Shown: positions 1-11,900 of the stretch, piece by piece
Numbering within the stretch: the first letter of the stretch is position 1
Layout: each line of letters begins with the position of its first letter
Source of the DNA: Puccinia triticina
Taxonomy: Eukaryota > Basidiomycota > Pucciniomycetes > Pucciniales > Pucciniaceae
Assembly: GCF_026914185.1 (NCBI RefSeq)
Contig: NC_070569.1
Span: 186,001 to 250,000, forward strand
Length of the DNA: 64,000 nt
Direction of reading: 5' to 3'
Translations under genes and position numbers: made by a program
The notes under the pieces: generated by a model
Database searches by the model: none
What the model saw: only the letters and a program-made list of their open reading frames with translations
What the model was told of the DNA's origin: nothing

Positions 1-217
1 ATGAGCTTCACGGCATTAGAACACCCCATAATAGGCATGTGCGGTTGGGGGTCAAATTTGGCCAATTTCCTGCTCAAGAAATCCACCAAAACCTTAGCTA
101 CAGTGCCCCAAAGTGCACCAAAATTTTAGCTCATCAATTTTATTACTCTCCACCCAAACTTTGAGCATAAAGGCAGTAACTCAATCACATGAAATAAATT
201 AGAGGCAGCTGAGGCTT

Positions 218-423
218 TTGGCCCCCGCCGCAGGCAATAGTCCCTCCGCCACAGATAATAGTGCGACACCCACAGTTGATAGTCCTTCCAACAAATTCGC
301 CACAGTTTTTAGTCCCTTTGACACAGTTAATAGTGCCTACACCTCAGTTATTAGTTCCCCCGCCACAGTTATAGTCCCCCCGCCACAGTTGAGAATCCCT
401 CCGCCGCCACAGATAATAGTGCC
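218..423. repeat. Degenerate minisatellite, CCGCCACAGTTAATAGT-like
   Basis: About ten imperfect copies of a 17-20 base unit resembling CCGCCACAGTTAATAGT. A similar stretch recurs in the same orientation at about 836-940, for example around GCCTACACCTCAGTT. The 91-residue open frame across it reflects the repeat and is not called a gene. Confidence 0.6.
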
Positions 424-829
424 AACGGTGGGTAGTTACGATAACCATGAATCCTCTTCTTTGGTCTTCAATTCAAAATTAGGAACCAAATAAAATGTTC
501 TGTCAGCTAGATCAAGAAGTCAGAGCTCTCCTCTAAAAATTGGTGAAAGAATTTTCCATTTTTGTCAAAAGAATAAATTGATATCCCTTATTCCGTGTCA
601 AATTTTGCAGTTACTAGTAACTAAAACCAGTAACTAAAAACTGGAAGTGTAATCAAGGATATCCAGGCAGTCTTTTTACAAAAATGGAAAATTATTTCAC
701 CAATTATTAGAGGAGAGCTATGACTTCTTGATCTAGCTGAGAAAAATCATTAGGTGGTTCTAAATTTTAAATTAAAGACTGAAGGAGAAAAAAAACTGAT
801 AGTAACTGTTATCGTAACTACCCACCGTT
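424..829. mobile_element. Foldback MITE with 22-bp perfect termini
   Basis: The ends are a perfect 22-base inverted repeat beginning AACGGTGGGTAGTTACG. The similarity continues inwards for about 150 bases per arm with indels, so the element could form a long hairpin. No coding potential. The flanks are a minisatellite, so the target duplication is ambiguous (ATAGTGC occurs on both sides). A 65-base relative lies at 18764-18828. Confidence 0.6.
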
Positions 830-1361
830 GATAGTGCGACCGCCACTGCTAATAGTGTGTCCGCCAAATTTGCCACAGCTTTTAATACCTTTGACAAATT
901 CAATATTGCCTACACCTCAGTTGTTAGTCCCTCTGTCACAATGACCATAATTTTCCATGTGATGTTTTCCTCAAACGGTTTTGCAAGTTGTGTTTTCAAA
1001 TGGCAAATCTCTCATGTTATGTTTTCCTTGGAGCTCATAATATGCTTCCAAGAGGTTATTCTTCCCACTGTAAAAGTTTGGTGCACTTTGGGGCACTGTA
1101 GCTAAGGCTTTGGTGGATTTCCTTAGTAGGAAATCGGCCAAATTTGACCCCCAACCGCACATGCCTTTTCTGGGTTTTTCTAATGCCTTGAAGCTCATAA
1201 TATTCTTTTAAGAGGTTATTCTGCCCACTGTGAAAGTTTGGTGCACTTTGGGGCACTGTAGCTAAGGCTTTGGTGGATTTCCTTAGTAGGAAATCAGCCA
1301 AATTTGACCCCCAACCGCACATGCCTATTATGGGGTGTGCTAATGCCGTGAAGCTCGTCAT

Positions 1362-1619
1362 ATGCTTTTAAGAGGGTATTCTGCCCACTGTAAAATATTT
1401 GGGGGGTTTGGGTGCCCCACTGAGGAGATATGAATTTATTTGTATATTTGTGGAATTTTTGTAAAATCAAATTTTCAACTCCCATTCTCGAGGGAGGAAT
1501 TGATTTTCCGACTCCCAAAATCGGCGCGGGTCAACTATTGGTCCCGCGGACCGGGGGTGGACGTCGTGAACCGGTCTGTGCGAAGTAAATGCCATTTGGG
1601 AGTCGATAATTTAATTTCC
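1362..1619. other. No gene seen; flank of the MULE-like element
   Basis: No coding signal. It contains inverted CAACTCCC and GGGAGTYGA motifs (about 1473-1482 and 1598-1607) resembling the terminal motif of the adjacent DNA transposon, perhaps an older end or a nested deletion derivative. Confidence 0.35.
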
Positions 1620-2034
1620 GGGAGTTGATTTTTCAACCGGTGAAGAGAATTTTACAAACCATATTTTGCGGCACATATGTGCCGCAAATACAGAGGGGCG
1701 CAAAAATCCACTAGGGGTGGGGTGTAATATAATTTTACAAACCATCATCCTAAATTGGAGGTATGTAAATAAAACTACTGTAAATAAAGGTTTGTAAAAT
1801 TTCATCAGATGCGCTTATACCAGATATTCACAGGCCATACCTTGCATGTCTTGCAAGGAAAGGTTGTGTAACTACATAATCATATTTAAAAGTATAACTT
1901 TACAACCCATAGTCTTGCAAGCGTTGATGTATTGTAAAAATATGTATGTAAATATACATTTGGCTGCCGTGGGATATAAATTTACAATACAACAGCCTGG
2001 CATTTGCAATCGATCAAGCAGAATGTTCAACGCA

Positions 2035-2118
2035 CATCAAGATTCAACTAACATCAAGATTCAACTAACATCAAGGTTCAACTAACATCAAGATTCAACC
2101 AACAGACATCAAGATTCT
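2035..2118. repeat. 17-bp minisatellite, ACATCAAGATTCAACTA
   Basis: About five tandem copies of ACATCAAGATTCAACTA with point changes, merging into ACAGACATCAAGATTCTAC. Simple tandem repeat, no coding function seen. Confidence 0.75.
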
Positions 2119-2529
2119 ACTAACAGACAACAATGATATCAAACAAATGACATCAGCCCGACAACCCCATGCAACCAACCTCCCCAATACCCCCACCACA
2201 AACACAAACGGCCCCTCCAGGATCCCGCCGCCGCAATGACAGCTACTCACCCGGCTCCCCCATCTCCCACGGCAAACCCGACTAGTGCGTGACACCGACT
2301 ACGATGAATCAGACAAGCCCTTTGTTGTTCATTCCGCCATCTAGCCCGACGAGCCCGATGACTTCACTCCCTCCCTCCAGTCCCATTCCCTCACCCTCTC
2401 CCAGAGAATCCAATCCCATCCGCGCTTTTCACAGTCTCATTCCCCCACTCAGCTCAAATTCTTCTGATTCTGATTCTACTAAGATGCCTCATTCTCACGT
2501 CAAGCATTCCTCTCAAGACACGAAGAAGT

Positions 2530-2836
2530 TGTTGAGAGTGCTCATCTGGTTTCTCTGGTTTCTCTGTTTCCTGCTTCAATCTTTCATTTCACTTTCATGT
2601 CACCTCTATGTCACATCTCTCTCTCATTCTCACTCGTGTACTTAACCTGGGGCAGCATGTGTTGGAAAGCCTTTCCTCATCCTTTCCAACACATCCTCGT
2701 CTTCACTCTGCTGTCCCCAGGTTAGTCCTCTCTCTCTGTCTTTTTCTTTTCCTCTCTTTTCCTTTTTGTTCATTGAAATAAATCCTTTCCAACACATCCT
2801 CGTCTTCACTCTGCTGTCCCCAGATTTATCTCAACA
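2530..2836 (+). repeat. copia-1 left LTR
   Basis: 307 bp, starts TGTTGAGAGTGC and ends ATTTATCTCAACA. A 36-base stretch (CCTTTCCAACACATCC onward) is repeated inside the LTR near 2687 and 2787. Directly preceded by GAAGT. Confidence 0.95.
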
Positions 2837-2855
2837 GGTTATGAGCACCAGTTGC
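2837..2855 (+). other. copia-1 primer-binding site, half tRNA-Met
   Basis: The bases immediately after the LTR read GGTTATGAGCACC. The complement ends CTCATAACC, which is the anticodon loop of a tRNA-Met (CAT anticodon) with two bases of the 3' side of the stem. Drosophila copia is known to prime with a 5' half of initiator tRNA-Met ending at this place. The assignment is by complementarity only. Confidence 0.7.
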
Positions 2856-2951
2856 ACCTAGTCGGCGCAATCTCATTTCTCGCTACCTTCGGACCATATT
2901 GTGTTGAACGTCATTTAGAAAAGGATCACTTCAGCCTCTCCTCTCATCGAG

Positions 2952-5900
2952 ATGGCTCAACCCGCTGCCCCCGCCGTCCCGGACACTTCGGACTCATCGT
3001 CGTCTCTAAAGGTGGCCGGCATCCCACAGCTCTCGGCACCAGATTCTTCCTCCAACTACTTGGACTGGAGTTTCGTGGTGACCGTACACCTCTCATCTCT
3101 GAACCTCGCCTATCTCCTCAAGCCAGTCAAACTCGAAGACCGACCTGCGAGATGGGCCAAGGACAACGCGGACGTTTGCTTGTTCATCGCTAGAACGGTG
3201 CATCAAGATAATCTCCGTCTTATCCGCTCCTTCCCCACCGATGCCACTGCCATGTGGGAATCTCTTCAGTCCGCTCATATCGACTCCACCGCGGGCGGCC
3301 GAATCTACTGGCTAAGGAAGTTGGTCACCATCCGTATGTCTACCGACGATGTTGAGACCCACATCAAAGAGATGGCTCTCTGCGCCGAGCGCCTCAACTC
3401 GCTTGTGACTCCTGACAAACCGCTCACGGTGGACGACATCCATGCCGCCGCCCTTCTCGGTTCTCTCCCAGTCGACTGGTTGCATTGCGTCTCTTCCCTG
3501 ATGAACAAGGACTCAGTTACGTCCTCTCGCATAGTGGCCGCCCTTAAAGCCGAAGCTCTCCGCCGAAAGTCTCGTGGAGAAGAGGATCTGTCCATCTCCG
3601 CCTCGAAGGCTCGGGCTACCTCCACTTCCAAGGGTCGTCCACCTTTCGACGACAATCTTCTCTGCTCGTTTTGCCGCATCAAGGGACACGACCTCGCCGT
3701 GTGTGAAAACGCCGCCCGTATCTTAAGCGAGCATCAGCACCCTAAGGGCCAAGGGGGTGAATCTAAACGCCAGTCCGGCTCCCAGAAGGATCCCTCCAAG
3801 AACGAGGGCTCTCGCCGCTCGTCCTCCGGTCGTGGGCGACAGTCCTCTCAGGCTCCCGCCAAGGCTGGTCTCACAACGGTTGTAGAGCTCGGGAGCGACT
3901 CCGACGATGAATCGGACCACTCCGGCTCGGCCTATGCCGGCAACGTCACGGCCTCCGATGTATCCGGCCTCGTCTTCTCAGCTGTAGCCTCCTCCGATGC
4001 CAATATCGACTCGGGGTGTTCCATGAACATGACTCCCCACCTCGACCAGGTTTCTCGCCCTAGGATCTCCTCGGTTCCCGTTCGACTTGCCGACTCCTCC
4101 GTGGTCCACGCCACCCACAAGGGTACTTCCACTCTCCCCATCGACATCATGAAGTCCGTCAAGACCTTGGTCGTCCCCAGCCTCCACGAGCCCCTCCTTT
4201 CCGTCGCATCTCTTTGCGACTCATCCCTTCGTCTTGTGTTCACTCCCACTTCGTGCGACATCTACGACGAGGCCGATTTCAGAGTGGTCGGGTCTGTCGT
4301 GGGCCGCGGCTATCGCAAGGGCAATCTATACTACCTGCCGTCTGCAGAGGTGACGTCTAAGTCTGCATCTGTGGCCTCACCGCTCCAGGCTGACAGTTCC
4401 CTTTTGGACTATCATGTTCGCCTATCTCACATAGGTCTCAAACCTCTCAAAGCTCTCCTCCGTCTGAACAACATCAGACTCTCTTCGATGGACGAAATCG
4501 CCGTGCAATGCTGCCCGGTTTGTATCCAGTCGAAGATGCATAGATCTCCTTTCTATTCTCGTTCTCTCTATTGCTCTACTTTCCCCGGTCAATTGATCCA
4601 TTCCGATGTCGGTTCGTTTGAGGTTCCTTCTCGCGAAGGTTACAAATACTTTGTTTCCTTCATCGATGACTGCTCCAAGGCCATCTCTTTGTTTCCCATG
4701 AAATGCAAGAGTGAGGTTTTTAAGTGCTTTAAGATCTTTAAGGCGTCCTTTGAGAAGTCCGGCTCCCACAAAGTTATGTGCCTTCGTTCCAACAACGGGG
4801 GCGAGTACGTTTCAAAAGCGTTTGAAAATTTTCTTCTCGAGAACGGTATCCAACATCAAATGGGTCCCCCTCACTCTCCACAGCTCAACGGGGTCGCCGA
4901 GAGGGCGAAAAGAACAATTGGTAATCTGGTACGCTGCCAGCTTCTGGGTTCCAAACTCCCGAAGTCTTTCTGGGTTGACGCCCTTCGCCACATCCTTTAT
5001 TCCCTCAACTCCGTTCCTGTTTCTACTCCCACCGGTTTCGTCTCTCCCAACTCCGTCCTTGGAATCGACTCTGTTTCTCTGGCTGACATTCACCCGTTTG
5101 GCTGCCTGGTTTGGTACAAAGTCCCTGAGGCAAACAGGTTAAAACTCGACCCGAAGGCTCAGGCGTCCCTTTTCTTGTCCTATCTCTCCGACGGAAATGG
5201 CTACTGGGTTTTCGATCTCGACTCCAGGAAAACGTTGAAAACCCGGGATGTTTTGTTTGACGATTCCGTCTTCCCCTACGACCATCGACCGGTGGCGCCA
5301 CCTCCTACGATTGACGTTGAGGTCCCGTGTGCTCCCTTGTCCAAACAGGTCTCAAGCCGTGACCCTGTGGCCTCTTCTACTCCCGACCCTTGCCCTTCCA
5401 TCCTCGAGTCTCCGCCGCTGAATGTGCCTCTAAGAAACAGTTTTGACAGGAGGCTCACCGCCTCTATTCACGCGCCGCTCAACCAACACCGCGGTCCGCC
5501 TCCATCCGAGCAGTCTTCACCGTCCAACTCATCGAACTCTCGTGGCGGTAAGTCTCCCCTTTCACCGATGAGTCTTCCCTCGCCTTTCCTCCGGCCGGTT
5601 TCCCCCCCTTCCCTTCTTCCTCTTCCTTCCGCTGCGTCTCCGTCTTCAGGGGACATAGGTGGCTCACTTCCCACTCGCCTCAGGTTCACCGACCCTCAAC
5701 CTCCTGTCGCGAACCCGCTCCCTGCTGCTCCTCCCCTTCCCCTTCCCCCCGCTCCTGAACCCCCTCCGGTCTCAATCCCTCTTCCTCCCTCGCCGCCTGT
5801 GGTCGCCTCCCCTCCTCCGGTCCGGCGCTCCAACAGATCCCGCAAGGCACCGGACTGCCTAGGAAACTGGTCCAAATCCGCGTCGTCTCCCGAGGAGGTT

Positions 5901-7439
5901 GACACTCCTAAGACCTGGCGTCAGCTCCAGCGCTCACCAAATAAGGATCGGTGGCTGAAGGCTGCCAATGAGGAGTTTTCCTCGCTCTTAGGAATGGAAA
6001 CCTGGCGCCTAGTTCCCCGACCCGACAAGCGGAAAATCATAAAGTCGAAGTGGGTGTTTAAGGTCAAACGGCGCCCGGACAAGACCATTCAGAAGCTTAA
6101 GGCTCGACTAGTGGCGATGGGGTACACCAAGGTTCAAGGCCTCGACTACGACGAGGTTTTCTCCCCCACGCTGCGCATGGAAACTCTTTGTCTCATCTGC
6201 ACGCTTCTGGCGGTCCGCAAGTGGAAAGGCCGTCAAGTGGATTTCAAGACAGCCTTTCTCAACGGCCGACTAGACGAACCGATCTACATGGAGCAGCCGG
6301 CGGGTTTCGAGGACTCGGATCATCCAGACTACGTGTGCGAGGTAACAAGGTCCCTCTACGGCCTCAAACAATCCCCCCGGCAATGGAATCAGGAGTTGCA
6401 TGCGGGTCTAACAAGCTTGGGCCTATCTCAATCACGCTACGACCCCACTCTTTATTTTCGTTTGAACGGCAAGAAACTTGTGTCGGCAGTTACCGTCCAC
6501 GTGGATGACCTGACCATCGTCGGCGAACCGGCCTATGTAGACTCGCTCATCAAATCTCTTGGGACCCTATTCAAAATCGGTGCGGACGAAGAACTGCATC
6601 ACTTCCTGTCCATCAAGATAGCAAGAGACATAGAGAATCGCCTTTTGTTCATGTCACAAACTCACTACATCGAAGATTAGATCCCTCGGTTTCTTCCCGA
6701 TGGCTCAACAACGGTCTTGACCCCCACGGACTCAGCTTTCAAAAACCTTCGCCGAAGACAAGCAGGCGAGGCAGTCTCTCCGGGACCCTACAATCAAATC
6801 ATTGGCTCACTCCTTTGGGTGGCCCAGTGCACGCGTCCGGATATCTCATTCGCGGTAAACAAGTTGTCTCAGTTCCTGAAAGATCCGTCCGCGTCTCACT
6901 GGTCGGCAGCCGTCAGAGTCCTGAATTACCTCGTAACCACTAAACATCTTCGTCTACGGCTCGGCGGGTCACTTGTCTGTAGTGGCTACTCAGATGCGGA
7001 CTGGGCCGAAGACAGAGAAGACCGCCGCTCAACTTCTGCGTATACTTTCAGGATTGGTGACGGAGCAATCTCCTGGAAATCTCGAAAACAGGCGACTGTG
7101 TCGCTGTCAAGTACAGAAGCCGAATATAAAGCCCTGTCCGACTCCTGCAAGGAGGGGATTTGGCTCCGAAATCTCCTGACAGAACTTCATTTGCGCCCTT
7201 GAGATGCCCTTCCTCTACATGTCGACAACGAGGGGGCCGAAGCCCTGGCCAACAACCCTGAACACCACTCCAGAACCAAGCACATCGACGCGCGATATCA
7301 CTTCGTTCGTGAATGCGTCAAGGACTCAAAAATCAAGATCTTCCATGTCTCAACACACGACATGTTAGCCGATATGTTGACCAAGCCCCTCTCACGGGTT
7401 CTTCTGGAAAAACACCGGAGTTGCTTTGGAATTGTGTAG
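2952..7439 (+). pseudogene. copia-1 gag-pol polyprotein with two nonsense codons
   Basis: A single 1,495-codon frame, broken by TAG at 6678-6680 and TGA at 7200-7202, ending at TAG 7437-7439. In order: gag with a CCHC knuckle (CSFCRIKGHDLAVC, residues 238-251); aspartic protease motif DSG at residue 353; a GAG-pre-integrase His/Cys segment (HVRLSH with CPVC); integrase core with HSDVG and NGVAER; reverse transcriptase with HVDD at 6498-6509; RNase H with YSDADW and TEAEYKAL. At the second integrase catalytic position the family has Asp (RSDNGGE); here residue 614 is Asn (RSNNGGE). Nonsense codons plus Asn614 argue against autonomous activity, though LTR and RNA signals are intact. Confidence 0.93.
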
Positions 7440-7524
7440 TTTTTTTTTCTTCTTTCTCTTTCTCTTCTAAATTTTTTTTGCTCTGTTGTTATGTCCTTGG
7501 TAGTCTCTTTTTTCATTCAGTTTT

Positions 7525-7537
7525 CAGCAAGGGGGGG
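7525..7537 (+). other. copia-1 polypurine tract
   Basis: CAGCAAGGGGGGG directly abuts the right LTR, the expected place for the plus-strand primer. The gag-only element at 26 kb has nearly the same tract (AGCAAGGGGGGA on its coding strand). Confidence 0.8.
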
Positions 7538-7843
7538 TGTTGAGAGTGCTCATTGGTTTCTCTGGTTTCTCTGTTTCCTGCTTCAATCTTTCATTTCACT
7601 TTCATGTCACCTCTATGTCACATCTCTCTCTCATTCTCACTCGTGTACTTAACCTGGGGCAGCATGTGTTGGAAAGCCTTTCCTCATCCTTTCCAACACA
7701 TCCTCGTCTTCACTCTGCTGTCCCCAGGTTAGTCCTCTCTCTCTGTCTTTTTCTTTTCCTCTCTTTTCCTTTTTTTTCATTGAAATAAATCCTTTCCAAC
7801 ACATCCTCGTCTTCACTCTGCTGTCCCCAGATTTATCTCAACA
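7538..7843 (+). repeat. copia-1 right LTR
   Basis: 306 bp, nearly identical to the left LTR and followed by the target duplication GAAGT. Confidence 0.95.
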
Positions 7844-8300
7844 GAAGTCCCAAACCAAAGTCCTGAAGAGCCCAAACCGCCCCCAGAAAAGCCCCAAAAG
7901 AGAAATCCCCATCAAGTTCCCAAAGCCGAACAAAACTAACTTGAAGGAACTGATTTCTCAGAAGCCTGACCGCGTGGAGGATAGAAGGCAACCTCCAAAG
8001 GTATCGAAAAATTGGTGTGATCGTTATTCTTCATGCAGCAACCCACCCATATCTGAATCGACCTCCTCCGATGATGCTGATGATGAAGGATTTGCAAATG
8101 GTCGTGTTGAAAATAACGACTCCGAGACGGACGACGACACCGCTGCTTATAAACCTCCTAAACGGCCTTCCAAAGGACATCGTCGCCGCGGTATGGCGCT
8201 TCTACCTGTGCGCGGTAGACAGCAGGTTGAGGGGAAAGTGCTTCAGCTGCCCTCGTTCGTAGGTCCGGATCTGGTGAGCGCGAAGAATCGAGATAATTGA

Positions 8301-8957
8301 TAGCGGTATGGGGGGGGGGAGGATTTTTGAGTGAGAAGGAAAGAACGAGGGAGTTTGGATTGCCCTTGGCGATTGTGGTTGTTAAGCTCTTTGAGTGTTC
8401 TCTTAAAAGATTCAGGAAGTATAACGTTGGATTCGAAGGCTCGGCAAATGAAATAACTCTGAAGTCTCAGGAAGGATCTTCACGATCCGGATCAATAAGC
8501 TCAAAAACGTGATGATATCCTTTCGTTCTCTGCAGAATACCATGCCGACCCCTCTTCTAAGTTCGGCTGAACTTAGATTCAGGGTTGGTGACAGTCCTTG
8601 CGACAAGCTGCGCGACAGGCCCTCGTGCCCGCCGCGCGCACGCTACAACCTAGGGAGGAAGAAAACAGAGTCCACGACAAAACAAAACAAGGAAACCAGG
8701 CATAACAAACAAACAAACAAAAACTAAAACCAAAACCAACCCATCTCCTACACTCCCATCCAACGCGCGCAGAAGAGAAACAGAAGGAAATAGCACACTC
8801 ATAAAAGAAAAAGAAAAAGGAAAACAAGACAACAAAAGAAACAAAGAAAAGAAAAGAAAGAAAGGAGAGGTCGAAAACTGGGAAGAACAGGAACCATAAG
8901 AGAACCAAGAGGAGGACCAGGGAGGTGGAGAAAAACCAGGAGAGCCGGACAATTCTA
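8301..8957. other. No gene seen; purine-rich stretch inside the MULE-like element
   Basis: No convincing coding region. From about 8650 to 8950 the plus strand is almost purely A/G/C with many AAACAAAC and AAGAAAAG runs, producing false open frames on the minus strand. A short palindrome (TAAGTTCGGCTGAACTTAGA) is at about 8559-8578. Confidence 0.5.
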
Positions 8958-11900
8958 GATCCGGAGACGCGTGCCGCCATTGAATCTTTTAGACTTGACT
9001 TAGTTGATCCTGAGAGGGGGTGATTTCTTGATTTTGCGCCTTTTCACGGCCTCCACCAACTTGATCACCACAGCGGGGTGGTTGAAAGTGAACATGACTC
9101 TGGTTCTGTCTCCGATGATGCTGATTGCTCCGATTCCGACAACACTAACGGCCATGGCTCAGACTCCGCCAACAACTCTGATGGTGAATGTGACAACTCT
9201 GACGATGGAGAATCCCTTCCTCCAAAACGCCTATCAAAAGACAAGGAGTGGTTTCTTCCGGATCTAGAAGATAAATTTGAAACATACATTGATCACGGGT
9301 GTACCCTTGATAAGCAAGGTTACCCAATCTACCCCAACGGACGCACTACGTTTCTACGATTACCAGGCGAACAGATCACTAACTTTGGGACCGTTGGCTT
9401 CTCCAAGACGTGCTCTGTCAACTATCGCCGGAATCGCACTTGGAAAGTCACACAATACTTCTGTCTTGGCGCTCTTGTCTGCGATAACCCATCGTGCAAC
9501 TGGGCTGGACCCCCCCCCCCCCCCCCGACTGGAAAGGCAGGTAAAGAAAAGTTTAGTAACAAGTAAGTTGGTTTGCAACTCACTATTACAAATCATATGG
9601 GTTGCAAAGTTTTTTACAAACGTTTGCAAAATATAATTACAACCTATATCGACTGCAAAATAAAATTACAACCTACTGACCGTACTGCTTTATTCACAGG
9701 AAAATGAGATGCAGAGGCCTGGCAAACAAGTGCAAGGGCAGAGTCTCACATCAAAGGTGCCCAGACTCAGTTGCAATTCAATTCGACCACCACCTTCCAA
9801 CCGGTTGGGGTATCCTCAGACACAAGGGCACTCACCCTCACCCGTGGCCCAAGGCTAAAAAGCCGGATCGTATGGCCAAGGAAGAGTTGAAGGCCGAAAT
9901 AAAAAAACATCCAAAGGCAACAGCGCTTGCGCTGAAGGTTTGTTATTTTTGACTGCCTTCTTTCTCCCTCTTTGATTTATTGACATGTACATTCTTCTCC
10001 TGCAGATGGGGAAGGCTTCAGATCCGACCGCTGATATTGACAGTGTCGTAGCAATACACCCGGCTTACATAAACCGAGATCGCCTTGCGTATTACCGCCG
10101 CACCATCCTCGCGGATTTGGGCTTGGCCCCGGACAAACTTGGAGACGGTGTTGGGGACAAATTCCTCTTGACCATGTTTGGATGGGCTGCGTGAGTAATT
10201 TTGTTGATCTTTGTTTTAATTACTTATGTCTAATTTGGTTCACTACTTCTACAGGCGGGTAATGTGGATCATTTCATCTTCATTCATGCCGCAGAATGAG
10301 CATTTCACATTCCAAACCAAATGGATGTCGGACCGATTAATGGCTCGCGACAGTGATAATCAAGTGTACAGCGGAGGCCTTCTATTGGATGTAACTTACC
10401 GATACTTTGAGAATGGTTACTTGCTAACGACATCAATTTTTTGCGACGAGCTCCAACGATGGATTCCGATTCAACTCACTTGGATCCGCGGCTTGAGTGA
10501 AGAATACTACAAGATTCACTTTGCGACATTGTTTCGACAGTTTTTGGCAGCCTCAATCACACCTGCCAAACGTGACACTCTTGTCCAACAAGTCGTGGAA
10601 TTCTCGACAGCTCAAGTAGAAGGATTTGTATCCGCTTACCTGGAGGTCTTTCGTCAAGGAACTCGCAAAGAGGTCGGGAGGATGTTGAAGGGGTGCCGCG
10701 AGCATTTCCATCAATCAGTTACACGGGTCAAGCGGAATCGGTCACTCATAACAGTCAATCAAGAGGTATGTCTTCTCATTCTGATTCATAGTTTGTAAAA
10801 ATAAATTTGCATTGCATTATGAGATTTAAAATTACTTTTACAACTCTTGCAAAGTTATTTTACAACTCTTGCAAAAGAAAACTGTTCATTTTTACATCCC
10901 TTAAACATCCGAGCCAATAACTGATTCCTTTACATTTTCTTCCTTAGGAGCCCTTCAGAAAGGCTTGCATGGATCTCCTGGAACCAGCCACACCCGATGG
11001 CCAAACTCATGAACAGAAGGTCGACCATATTCGACGACGTTATCCAAAAGTTTGAAAATGGCTAGACTGGTGGACCGTTTCAGATATTGAGGCACTCTTG
11101 TTTCCCTCACGAGAACCACGACTTGAGGATACGCCTGATGGGCTGCCTGACACTACCAATGGCCAAGAGAGCTTGCATCGGACATATTATCGCCTGAGGT
11201 AAGCACAAATTAGTTTATTTTACAATCTTAGTATCATCCACTGACGAAGACTCACTTTGCCACCATCTATAGTGATGGAAGACAGTGTTTGATGCTCGGA
11301 ATGATAGATCTTTACAAATTTGTCGACATGCTCGAGCGCGATTGGAAGGCGCTGATGGAAGGAGTTCAGATAAGCTATGGGGCAGGTGATAAAGGCCAAG
11401 ACGTTGGTGTCACCATGGGCCTGGGAAAAAAGCGCAAGAGAGGAACCAAATATGTAAATGATGGACGACCACCAGACACTACAGAAGAACTCATTGGGAA
11501 GAAAACTGGGCGGCCGCCACAATTGAGGAACTTCAACAAGAATCTCTGGGCCGCCTATGTGTCATACCGCGCCAACACAACTAACCCCAAGAGATCAAAC
11601 CGCTGCTGGCTCTCCGCAGGTTTGGAATCGATGTATGCCCTCTTCAGTCCGCTGTGGGCTCGTGGTATTAGTGGAAAGGGGAGCAATATTTTCACCCAGA
11701 TTGCACACCACTTCTCTTGTCGAGTCACAGGCGAATTAAATGGAAGCAACACGATCAGATCGACGATTTCACGGGGCCAGAACAGCGTCTTTGAAGCCGT
11801 GCGCGATAAGTACCCGGGAGAGTTTATACCCGGAGCTTTTGCATCGTGCGATCGTTTCCTGGAGGTTTCGTTGGATCCCAAACTCCACAAACGGGCTGCC

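Larger units (their letters stand above)
1..1361. repeat. Nested inverted-repeat block
   Basis: The first 131 bases reappear as reverse complement in two tandem copies near 1079-1200 and 1226-1361. The shared core includes GGGGGTCAAATTTGGC and the stretch around CACCAAAACCTTAGC. Between them lie a degenerate minisatellite and a foldback element. The left copy starts at the window edge, so the block is probably truncated. The small open frames here are repeat shadows, not genes. Confidence 0.7.
2530..7843 (+). mobile_element. copia-1: nearly complete Ty1/copia retrotransposon
   Basis: 5.3-kb element with LTRs at 2530-2836 and 7538-7843 that differ by one indel and one substitution, implying a recent insertion. 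Target duplication GAAGT at 2525-2529 and 7844-7848. The primer site directly follows the left LTR and a polypurine tract precedes the right LTR. Domain order is gag, protease, integrase, reverse transcriptase, RNase H, which defines copia. It lies inside the 5' part of the MULE-like element. The polyprotein has two in-frame stops and a changed integrase residue, so this copy is probably not autonomous. Confidence 0.95.
2289..8300 (+). pseudogene. Low-complexity 5' ORF split by copia-1
   Basis: Two open segments, 2289-2529 and 7849-8300, form one continuous frame once copia-1 and one copy of its GAAGT target duplication are disregarded. The product is rich in Ser, Pro, Lys and Asp, with an acidic stretch and a PPKRPSKG motif near its end. 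The transposase downstream has a similar acidic stretch followed by PPKRLSKD, so this may be a duplicated or older 5' end of the same transposon family. A competing frame at about 2250-2460 also looks protein-like, suggesting old frameshifts. No known domain. Confidence 0.4.

Noticed and set aside
4711..5142. Second ORF inside copia-1 in another frame
   Set aside because: Shadow of the integrase region; no start context or domain.
8579..8980. Minus-strand 133-residue ORF rich in Ser and Phe
   Set aside because: Shadow of a purine-rich plus-strand stretch within the transposon.
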